Below, one piece after another: positions 43,564 through 52,147 of a stretch of DNA of 64,000 nt (positions are counted from its first letter, which is position 1; each line of letters starts with the position of its first letter). Under the pieces are notes generated by a model. The model did not search any database. It was not told the origin of the DNA and saw nothing but the letters and a program-made list of their open reading frames with translations. The translations under genes and the position numbers were made by a program. The stretch is from Pseudomonas sp. BCA17 (lineage in GTDB: Bacteria; Pseudomonadota; Gammaproteobacteria; Pseudomonadales; Pseudomonadaceae), in the NCBI RefSeq assembly GCF_004519405.1, contig NZ_SGWI01000008.1:186001-250000 (forward strand). The letters are read 5' to 3'.

Positions 43564-43847
43564 GCTGTGATCCTGCGGTTTGGCTGGACTGGCGCGCGAC
43601 GTGCACTATAAGCCGGACGCCCGGAGGGCGGCTAGCATGCCTTGACTTGTGGCAAAGTGCCAGTGCCGCCTGGCTGGACTGCCCAAGCGCATTGAGGTAG
43701 CTTTGCCGGTTACGCGAGGGCGTTCCAGCCCCAGACATTCAGGCTTTTTCCGCACGCAGGCATTGATTACGGTCAACGGCCCGCGTGGCGCATGGCCTGC
43801 ACGGGCTTCGCCCGCTTAATTCATCAGTCACTGACGCTAGGTTTACC

Positions 43848-45512
<1,665 letters not shown>

Positions 45513-45531
45513 TTCGGTTGCTGGTCTGAAA

Positions 45532-45751
45532 AAGCGGAGCCCCTCGGGGCTAATGCCAGTCAGTTAAGGGTGAACGCTGTATGTGTGGCGAGGGAGCTTG
45601 CTCCCGTTGGACTGCGCAGCAGTCCCATTCTTTGTAAACAAAGAGCGGGGCCGCTTCGCGGCCCAACGGGAGCAAGCTCCCTCGCCACAGGTTACTTTTT
45701 AGCCTTTTCCCTTCTTGACTGATCGGCATTAGCCCCTCGGGGCTCCGTTTT
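45532..45751 (+). terminator. ettA terminator split by a MITE
   Basis: The ancestral terminator reads AAAAAGCGGAGCCCC-TC-GGGGCTCCG with TTTTTT. The element at 45551-45731 has inserted into it and duplicated the 12-base GCCCCTCGGGGC, at 45539-45550 and 45732-45743. The right remnant keeps the T-run and a GCCCC/GGGGC stem. Confidence 0.82.
45551..45731. mobile_element. IS4-like MITE, copy 2 (181 bp), carrying a REPIN
   Basis: It starts TAATGCCAGTCAGTTAAG and ends CTTGACTGATCGGCATTA; the right end is one base from the E. coli IS4 terminal repeat as I remember it. It is flanked by the 12-bp duplication GCCCCTCGGGGC. The interior REPIN (45584-45689) is nearly identical to that of copy 1. Differences are a few bases and a six-base insertion (ATGTGT-like) left of the REPIN. 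There is no open frame for a transposase. Confidence 0.85.
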
Positions 45752-45810
45752 TTTTGCTGAATACACCGATCCAAGGTGGCAGGGAGTTGCTTCGGTCAGT
45801 GGTATTCCAA

Positions 45811-45931
45811 TTGGTGCATCGCTTTCTTATCAATCCCTTTTTAGGTGCAAAAAAAGCCTGATTGCTGAATTTATTTATATCTAATGCACCATTTAAATTC
45901 ACAAAGGCGACATTTTGCGCTTTTCAGGTGC
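45811..45931. promoter_or_regulatory. Cluster of NtrC-like half-sites upstream of gdhA
   Basis: TTGGTGCA (45811-45818), AGGTGCA (45843-45849), TGCACCA (45885-45891) and AGGTGC (45926-45931) lie in the AT-rich 250 bp before gdhA. They resemble halves of the NtrC consensus TGCACC-N5-GGTGCA. In P. putida NtrC represses gdhA under nitrogen limitation, which fits, but no single full palindromic site is present. Confidence 0.4.
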
Positions 45932-45995
45932 GGCATGAATTGTTAAGGTCCGGGTCAAATCGACCCTAATGACAATAAATTTGCCGAGACTTTTC

Positions 45996-47333
45996 ATGAC
46001 CGAATCCGTCGAGTCCTTCCTCGCCCGCCTCAAGAAACGCGACCCCGATCAGCCAGAATTCCACCAGGCCGTAGAAGAAGTCCTGCGTAGCCTCTGGCCT
46101 TTTCTCGAAGCCAATCCCCACTATCTGGCGTCGGGCATCCTGGAGCGCATCTGCGAGCCGGAACGCGCAATTACCTTCCGGGTGTCTTGGGTGGATGATC
46201 ACGGCAAGGTTCAGGTCAACCGCGGGTTCCGCATCCAGATGAACAGTGCCATCGGCCCGTACAAAGGCGGGCTGCGTTTTCACCCCTCGGTGAACCTCGG
46301 CGTACTGAAATTCCTCGCCTTCGAACAGACCTTCAAGAACTCCCTGACCTCGTTGCCCATGGGCGGCGGCAAAGGCGGCTCGGACTTCGACCCGAAAGGT
46401 AAGAGCGATGCCGAAGTCATGCGCTTCTGCCAGGCCTTTATGAGCGAGTTGTACCGCCATATCGGCGCCGACGTGGATGTACCCGCCGGCGATATCGGCG
46501 TGGGTGCCCGTGAAATCGGCTTCCTGTTCGGCCAGTACAAGCGCTTGAGCAATCAGTTCACCTCGGTGTTGACCGGTAAGGGCATGACTTACGGCGGCAG
46601 CCTGATCCGCCCTGAGGCCACAGGTTTCGGTTGTGTGTACTTCGCCGAAGAAATGCTCAAGCGCGAGGGCCAGCACGTTGAAGGCAAGCGTGTGGCCGTA
46701 TCGGGTTCCGGCAACGTCGCGCAATACGCGGCGCGTAAGGTGATGGACCTGGGCGGCAAGGTGGTTTCTCTGTCCGACTCCGAAGGCACCCTATACGCCG
46801 AAAGCGGTTTGACCGAGGAGCAATGGTCGGCCCTGCTGGAGTTGAAAAACGTGCAGCGCGGCCGTATCAGCGAGCTGGCCGAACGTTTCGGCCTGGAATT
46901 CCGCAAAGGCAAAACCCCATGGGAACTGGCCTGCGATATCGCCCTGCCATGCGCCACTCAGAACGAACTGGACGCCGAAGCCGCCCGCATCCTGCTGCGC
47001 AACGGCTGCATCTGCGTGGCCGAAGGTGCCAACATGCCGACCACGCTGGAAGCCGTGGATATCTTCATCGAAGCGGGCATCCTGTTCGCGCCGGGCAAGG
47101 CCTCCAATGCCGGCGGCGTGGCCGTGAGTGGCCTGGAAATGTCGCAGAACGCCATGCGCCTGCTGTGGACCGCGGGTGAGGTGGACAGCAAGCTGCACAA
47201 CATCATGCAATCGATTCATCATGCCTGCGTGTACTACGGCGCAGAAAACGGCCGGGTCAACTATGTGAAGGGGGCGAACATCGCAGGCTTTGTGAAGGTC
47301 GCCGACGCGATGCTGGCCCAAGGCATCGTCTAA
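45996..47333 (+). CDS. gdhA: NADP-dependent glutamate dehydrogenase
   Basis: The 445-residue hexameric enzyme makes glutamate from 2-oxoglutarate and ammonia. Active-site segments are NSAIGPYKGGLRFHPSVNLG, LPMGGGKGGSDFDPKGKSD and PAGDIGVGAREIGFL; the nucleotide fold has VSGSGNVAQYAARK. The ATG at 45996 (MTESVESFLARLKKRDP) matches the P. aeruginosa length; an ATG nine codons upstream has no better ribosome-binding site. Its stop overlaps the convergent GreB-like gene by 4 bp. Confidence 0.94.
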   Translation: MTESVESFLARLKKRDPDQPEFHQAVEEVLRSLWPFLEANPHYLASGILERICEPERAITFRVSWVDDHGKVQVNRGFRIQMNSAIGPYKGGLRFHPSVNLGVLKFLAFEQTFKNSLTSLPMGGGKGGSDFDPKGKSDAEVMRFCQAFMSELYRHIGADVDVPAGDIGVGAREIGFLFGQYKRLSNQFTSVLTGKGMTYGGSLIRPEATGFGCVYFAEEMLKREGQHVEGKRVAVSGSGNVAQYAARKVMDLGGKVVSLSDSEGTLYAESGLTEEQWSALLELKNVQRGRISELAERFGLEFRKGKTPWELACDIALPCATQNELDAEAARILLRNGCICVAEGANMPTTLEAVDIFIEAGILFAPGKASNAGGVAVSGLEMSQNAMRLLWTAGEVDSKLHNIMQSIHHACVYYGAENGRVNYVKGANIAGFVKVADAMLAQGIV

Positions 47334-47827
47334 GCCTCGGGCTCGATACGCATGACTTCGATCAACTGATCGCCGACGGGGCGTTTCCACAGCACCTCGT
47401 CACCCACCTGGGCGCCCAGCAATGCGCGACCCAGAGGCGAACCCCAGTTGATCAAGTGCGCGTGGGCATCGGCCTGGTCTTCCCCGACCAGTTGAATGCG
47501 CTGCTGCTCGTCTTGCTCATTGGCAAAGGTCACCCAACTGCCGATCTGCACCTTATCGGTAGACAAGGCGGGTGCCACGACCTGGGCGCTCTGCACGCGC
47601 TGGTTGAAGTAGCGCAAATCCCGCTCAAGGTCAGCCTGGCGCTGCTTATCGGCTTGCTCGCCCTTGGCGGATTCAGCACTGTGCTCTTGCTGCAATTGCG
47701 CAACTCTGGCCTGCAACTGCGCCAGCCCTTGGGCGGTCAGGCGGTTGGGTTGCCCACTGACTTGACGCTCCACCGGCTGATCGGCCTGGGCGGCGGCGTT
47801 GTCCTCATTTACAAAAGCTCGGCTCAT
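47330..47827 (-). CDS. greB: GreA/GreB-family transcription factor
   Basis: The 165-residue protein has an N-terminal coiled coil (about 30-75, LTAQGLAQLQARVAQLQQEH then DLERDLRYFNQRVQ) and a C-terminal FKBP-like Gre domain (VQIGSWVTFANEQDEQQRIQ ... SPLGRALLGAQVGDEVLWKRP). Gre factors rescue backtracked RNA polymerase. The coiled-coil tip lacks an obvious pair of acidic residues in the standard position, so cleavage activity is uncertain; it may be a Gre paralogue. Confidence 0.72.
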   Translation of the reverse strand: MSRAFVNEDNAAAQADQPVERQVSGQPNRLTAQGLAQLQARVAQLQQEHSAESAKGEQADKQRQADLERDLRYFNQRVQSAQVVAPALSTDKVQIGSWVTFANEQDEQQRIQLVGEDQADAHAHLINWGSPLGRALLGAQVGDEVLWKRPVGDQLIEVMRIEPEA

Positions 47828-47897
47828 GACGTTCTCCTTCTATGGAGTTTGGGCCATGTTCGCCGCGCTTTAGTTTCGACGGATGTCTGAAAGCGAC

Positions 47898-48254
47898 CTA
47901 TTGCGAGCGATAGGCCCTGGCAGCGTCGCGGTCCTTTTCCTGCTGCCAGGCACGCTCACGCTCGTCCCAGTGGTTGTCCTTGTAGTCACGCAGTTCTTCG
48001 TTCTCACGGATCGCCTTGCACTGGCGAAAGCCGTCTTCCCAACCTTCGGCGTATTCGCGGTCTTTCAGATAGCGCGGTACGTTCTTGCGAAACTCCCCAC
48101 TGATCACCCCAGCGGCTTGGCGACCGCTGCTGCAGCCATCATCGAAGCCATCGGCAAAGGCCGGTGGATAACCCTTGGCCAGCAACTCTTGATGGGTCGA
48201 CTGGCAACCCGACAACCCCACTACCGCACACAGCATGACCGCATACCGCCACAT
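47898..48254 (-). CDS. Small lipoprotein of unknown function
   Basis: The 118-residue protein has a lipobox LSGC with Cys17. The mature part is hydrophilic and charged, with cysteines in DDGCSSG and FRQCKAI that could pair. The repeated pattern FADGFDDG, YAEGWEDGFRQ suggests two copies of an A-GF-DG helix motif. The tail is a charged helix (RERAWQQEKDRDAARAYRSQ). I know no characterised family. Confidence 0.72.
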   Translation of the reverse strand: MWRYAVMLCAVVGLSGCQSTHQELLAKGYPPAFADGFDDGCSSGRQAAGVISGEFRKNVPRYLKDREYAEGWEDGFRQCKAIRENEELRDYKDNHWDERERAWQQEKDRDAARAYRSQ

Positions 48255-48420
48255 GACTTGCTCCCTGGCCGTTTCACGGCTGATAGGGGAAGTCTAGAAG
48301 GGGATTTGTCGGGGCGTTGTGAAAGGGCTGTGAGAACAGTGTTGGGTTAAAGGGCCATCAACGATGATTCCCTTTAAATTGCAGGACGATTCCTAGACAA
48401 TCCCTGACCTATTGTGCCTT

Positions 48421-48683
48421 AGGGTTTGGGTCTCTAGTCTCCTGGCTTCGCTGTGAAAACAACGACCGGGTTTAGCGACCCGAATCACTAAGACTCATCC
48501 TCTTTACACACTTGGCAGGAATTTTTTACGCCTGTCGATATCGTGTTATGGCGGCTGTGCGCGGGAGATCTTCGGATCTGCCGGGTGTCTAGGTGACCGG
48601 TTCGCTAACCTGCGTACAGCTGCCACCCCTATATGTTTAGCGACGTGTCGTGGTGGTCCTTTATCTCACTTAGTAGGTACACC
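48421..48683 (+). promoter_or_regulatory. Structured leader of the DUF6124 gene (candidate cis-RNA)
   Basis: The 429-bp gap before the DUF6124 gene holds several stem-loops: CGGGT-TTAGCG-ACCCG (48467-48482), AGATC-TTCG-GATCT (48566-48579, a UUCG tetraloop), and GGTT-CGCT-AACC (48599-48610). A 14-codon open frame (48548-48592, MAAVRGRSSDLPGV) overlaps the tetraloop stem. From memory, similar leaders precede many DUF6124/DUF3077-type genes in fluorescent Pseudomonas. That suggests a repeated regulatory RNA or 5' UTR rather than random sequence. Confidence 0.55.
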
Positions 48684-48974
48684 ATGTCTAAAGTCGTTCC
48701 AGATCCGCCCCTATCTTCAATCACCACGCTCGGCGTAGTCACCTTCGGCGACTACGGTGAAAACGAAAAGCCACTGTTTCGCGTCAATTCCGGCATGCCG
48801 ATTGATGAAGCGCTGGAACACGCCTCCACTTTGCTCTTCTACTCCAAGAAACTCGCCATGGAAGCTGCGATGGATGTACGTGGCGAACAATATGCCTGGG
48901 CTGCGCATTATCTGTGTGAGATGGGCAAGGCCGTCGTGGACGACCTGACCCAAGCGATGATCCCCCAGCCTTAA
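48684..48974 (+). CDS. DUF6124-type small protein
   Basis: The 96-residue protein begins MSKVVPDPPLSS, a PDPP-type start, and has LFRVNSGMPIDEALEHASTLLFYSKKLAMEAAMD then YAWAAHYLCEMGKAVVDDL, two predicted helices. This is the pattern of the Pseudomonas DUF6124/DUF3077 families, present in many paralogues per genome and of unknown role. TAGGTA lies before the ATG. The stop codon coincides with the left border of a tandem REPIN array. Confidence 0.78.
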   Translation: MSKVVPDPPLSSITTLGVVTFGDYGENEKPLFRVNSGMPIDEALEHASTLLFYSKKLAMEAAMDVRGEQYAWAAHYLCEMGKAVVDDLTQAMIPQP

Positions 48975-49435
48975 AGACCTGCACTGCCTGTGTGGCGAGG
49001 GAGCTTGCTCCCGCTGGGGCGCAAAGCGGCCCCAAAAGATGGGGACTGCTGAGCAGTCCAGCGGGAGCAAGCTCCCTCGCCACAGAAATTTATTGTGCAG
49101 GGTTGATTGTCAGTGCGGCATGCTCCGCCAATTCCTGCTCAATAAACGCCGCGTTAAGACCTTCACTGCCTGTGTGACGAGGGAGCTTGCTCCCGCTGGG
49201 GCGCGAAGCGGCCCCAAAAGATGGGGACTGCTGAGCAGTCCGGCGGGAGCAAGCTCCCTCGCCACAGAAATTTATTGTGCAGGGTTAATTGTCAGTGCGG
49301 CATGCTCAGCCAATTCCTGCTCAATAAACGCCGCGTTAAAGACCTGCACCGCCTGTGTGGCGAGGGAGCTTGCTCCCGCTGGGGCGCGAAGCGGCCCCGC
49401 TCTTTGTTTACAAAGAATGGGACTGCTGAGCAGTC
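48971..49435. repeat. Tandem array of REPINs (period about 182 bp, 2.5 copies)
   Basis: Three REPINs of the GAGGGAGCTTGCTCCC class lie in direct tandem: 48991-49084 and 49173-49266 (94 bp each) and a truncated third at 49356-49435. They are separated by two near-identical 88-bp spacers starting AAATTTATTGTGCAGGG. The third copy has lost its right REP arm and abuts the stop of the DUF4105 gene; its centre switches to the TTTGTTTACAAAGAATGGG form found, inverted, in the MITE-borne REPINs. The array fills the space between convergent genes. Confidence 0.88.
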
Positions 49436-49440
49436 TTGAG

Positions 49441-51294
49441 TCAGTAGTGGTACCACTTCACTTCAAGCATCACTTCATTCATCGGCGTCGACAAATGGCT
49501 GTACTCGCGCTGTGCACTCAGGCGCAGGCCGAGGTTGCGCGACAGTTCCCACTGCTGGTTCAGGCTGATACTGCGCCGTACCTCGCCATTGGTGAAGAAG
49601 TCCCCCTTGGCTTCCAGGCTCAAATTCCCCAGCGGATTTTTCCACAGCACGCCGGTATTGAAACCGGCAGCGGGGGAGATGGCTTCGCTGAAGTCGTTGT
49701 TGTGCTCCACACGTACGGTGCCGAGGGCGAAACCGAGCATGTCGTCGCTCAGTTGCCAGGTGCTGCCGGCACCACCGTTGACGTGGGCGACCAGGGTCTG
49801 GTCGTCGTGCTTGCCCGGCACACGCTCCAGGCCGCCGGTAACTTGCCACGACCAAGGTTGCAAAAGAGCATTGCGCGGGGTCAGGGAGCGGATGGTGGCC
49901 AGGTCCAGTTGCTGCAGTTGCCAGTGATTGCCTTCGTACTGGCGCAGTTTCGCTTGCAGGATCTCGATCTGCGCACCGAGCGGGAAGCCTTCGGCGTTGT
50001 CGTTGAGGTCGTGGTAGGCCATGCGCAGGCCGTATTCGCCGAAGGTCTTGCTGCCGCGTGTGCCGATACCGGCCTGCCAGGTGCGTGACTCATGGCCGTT
50101 CTCGGGGAGGCCGGGGCGTTCGATCTTGAGGTCGGGCGCGGGGTTCTGGTTGATGGCGCGCAGCAGTTCGAAGCTGCGCTGGGAGCGTTCCGTGTCGCGC
50201 TCCAGGCCATTGGCGCGGTAGCGACCGAGGCGATAGGCCGCGTCGATGATCAGCGCCTGTCGCTCACGGGGTAAGGCTTTGAAGGCCGGCGCCTGCAATT
50301 GCTGCTGGTCATCGCTGACTTTCAATACCCATTGCTGTTCATCGCTATCCAGTGGCTTGGCGCGCTCCAGCAATTCGCGTTCGCGGGAGGGGCGGTAGTC
50401 GATCTTCTCTACCAGCCCGGCATCCTTCACCGCCTTGACGGTGTCGGTGGGAATGGCGGTCAACGGGAATTGTTCCGTCAGGCGCAAGCCGGGACGGGCC
50501 ACTTGCAGCAGTTCCAGCAGGCGGTAAGAGCAGTTTTCGTCGAAGAAGAAGTAGTCGAACTGGATCTGCTTGAGCTCCCATACATGTTCGACCATGCGTT
50601 CAGTTTCGACCTGGGTCAGGTTCAGGCGGTATTCCCACAGGTCGCGGTTTTCCAGGCTGCGGTATTCCGAGAGTTTTTCTTGATAGGGCACCAGCGCGAA
50701 CAGGCCGGGATAACCCCCCATCAGGCCCTTCCAGGCGTAAAGAATGCTGTTGTCGGAGCCTTCGATATAGGCACCGAAGTTGATCGCATAGCTGAGCAGG
50801 GCGGTGTTGTTGCTCTGCACGTCAGCCTGGTCGATGCGCAGCAACGTGTGCCCGAACATCGATGACGGGCTGTTGAGGTAGGCCGCCGGGAAAATCATCA
50901 CCGCGCTGTGGGGCGCGACGTCCTTGAACCACTGTTTGAATTCCGCGCAGTCCACGGCGGGCAGGTCGGTCAGGTGCAGTTGATCCTTAAGCCAGCGGGT
51001 TCGTGCGGGGTACACGCATTGGGCGTGTTTTTCACCCAGGCTTGCCGGAGCGTACAACGCTTCAACGGTGGCCTTGAGTTCGGCATCCGGATGGTGGGCG
51101 CCATCGGCTGCAATGAAGAATTTCTTGTCGCTGACATAACTGCGCCAGCCGCTGATTTTGCCGGCTTCGTAGTGGCCCAGGGACAGCCAGAACGGATCGT
51201 TGGCCAATTGCTGCAAACGTTGATCATCAATAGGCGCGGCCGCATACAGCGGGGCGCAAGCGAAGAGTGCCAACCAGGCAAAGCGTTTGAGCAT
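49441..51294 (-). CDS. DUF4105 (Lnb-like N-terminal) exported protein
   Basis: The 617-residue protein has a signal peptide (MLKRFAWLALFACAPLYA). An N-terminal helical region (about 20-110) is followed by the DUF4105 core with MIFPAAYLNSPSSMFGHTLLRID (about 153-175), LLSYAINFGAYIEGSD and FFFDENCSYRLLELLQ, a papain/NlpC-like Cys-His arrangement. The C-terminal 200 residues look like an outer-membrane beta-barrel-like region with alternating strands ending in VKWYHY. Function unknown. It is followed upstream on the same strand by a DUF3015 gene. Confidence 0.8.
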   Translation of the reverse strand: MLKRFAWLALFACAPLYAAAPIDDQRLQQLANDPFWLSLGHYEAGKISGWRSYVSDKKFFIAADGAHHPDAELKATVEALYAPASLGEKHAQCVYPARTRWLKDQLHLTDLPAVDCAEFKQWFKDVAPHSAVMIFPAAYLNSPSSMFGHTLLRIDQADVQSNNTALLSYAINFGAYIEGSDNSILYAWKGLMGGYPGLFALVPYQEKLSEYRSLENRDLWEYRLNLTQVETERMVEHVWELKQIQFDYFFFDENCSYRLLELLQVARPGLRLTEQFPLTAIPTDTVKAVKDAGLVEKIDYRPSRERELLERAKPLDSDEQQWVLKVSDDQQQLQAPAFKALPRERQALIIDAAYRLGRYRANGLERDTERSQRSFELLRAINQNPAPDLKIERPGLPENGHESRTWQAGIGTRGSKTFGEYGLRMAYHDLNDNAEGFPLGAQIEILQAKLRQYEGNHWQLQQLDLATIRSLTPRNALLQPWSWQVTGGLERVPGKHDDQTLVAHVNGGAGSTWQLSDDMLGFALGTVRVEHNNDFSEAISPAAGFNTGVLWKNPLGNLSLEAKGDFFTNGEVRRSISLNQQWELSRNLGLRLSAQREYSHLSTPMNEVMLEVKWYHY

Positions 51295-51344
51295 AGGGGC
51301 AACTTAAGTCGGAATAAGTGAGACCCAAAAGGGGGGGCGGATCC

Positions 51345-51381
51345 AAAAAATAAGGCCCGCGTCTCGCAACAAGACGCGGGC
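51345..51381 (-). terminator. Terminator after the DUF3015 gene
   Basis: GCCCGCGTCT and AGACGCGGGC form a 10-bp perfect stem with a 7-base loop. On the minus strand it is followed by TTATTTTTT, so it ends the DUF3015 transcript, separating it from the DUF4105 gene downstream. Confidence 0.85.
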
Positions 51382-51390
51382 GGGTCGAGC

Positions 51391-51879
51391 TTAAGCTTGG
51401 GTAGCGTACTTCGCCAAGCGGGCATCGCCTTTCAGTACAGCGAGGGTGTTGGTGTGCACGTCGTCGGCGGTCACGTCAGCTTTGCTGAAGATCTGCTGGA
51501 AGTGCTCGTGGGTCACTGCCGCAAAGTGCTCGCGGTCCTCAGGGGCTACGCCCAGTACCACCGCGTAGGTGGTCAGTGCTTCGCCATTGCCTTTGGCCAT
51601 GTCTTCGGACAGCTCGTTCATCATGCCATTCATGGCAATCCAGGACTTGCCGCCGTAGGTCAGCTTGCTGTTGGTGTTACAGCCGTTGGTGCCCGAGGTC
51701 ATGCCGAAGGTGGCGTTACCGGAGGTGCCGTTGGTGGTAGACGCGAGGAAGTGCGCCGGCGTACCGCGCTGGCCTTCGAACAGCATGTTGCCCCAACCGC
51801 AGTTCGGGCCGCCTGGTGCTTCTGCCATAGCATTGAGGGAGACAACGGTGAAGAGAGTACCAAGAAGGATCCGTTTCAT
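51391..51879 (-). CDS. DUF3015 secreted protein
   Basis: The 162-residue protein has a signal peptide (MKRILLGTLFTVVSLNAMA). DUF3015 hallmarks are GGPNCGWGNMLFEGQRG near the mature N-terminus, FLASTTNGTSGNATFGMTSGTNGC, and a helical C-terminus. Two cysteines (Cys27-region and NGCNT) probably form a disulfide. The family is periplasmic with no known activity. It lies just upstream of the DUF4105 gene on the same strand, a pairing common in Pseudomonas by my recollection. Confidence 0.82.
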   Translation of the reverse strand: MKRILLGTLFTVVSLNAMAEAPGGPNCGWGNMLFEGQRGTPAHFLASTTNGTSGNATFGMTSGTNGCNTNSKLTYGGKSWIAMNGMMNELSEDMAKGNGEALTTYAVVLGVAPEDREHFAAVTHEHFQQIFSKADVTADDVHTNTLAVLKGDARLAKYATQA

Positions 51880-52147
51880 AGCTTTGTTCTCTTTGTGTGC
51901 AAACCAATGGACAAGGGGTTCAGGCGCGTTGCGGCGCCCTAGGGGCCAGTTATTAGTCCAACCCGCGCAGTTTGGAGTTTAGGCATGAACCTAGGGTTCC
52001 GTTACTTTTTATAAAACAATCGGCCTTATCGCAATTTTTTTGTAGGGCGCCTACCGCAGCGCAGCTTTCCCAACAGCGCGCCTTGCCATAGCGCGTAAGC
52101 GAGAGCCAGAATGCCGTCATCTGCCCCGCCTGATGTAAGGAAGCCCG

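Noticed and set aside
49039..50088. 349-codon frame across the REPIN array
   Set aside because: It is built from the tandem repeat and then runs antisense through the DUF4105 gene, so it is not a repeat protein.
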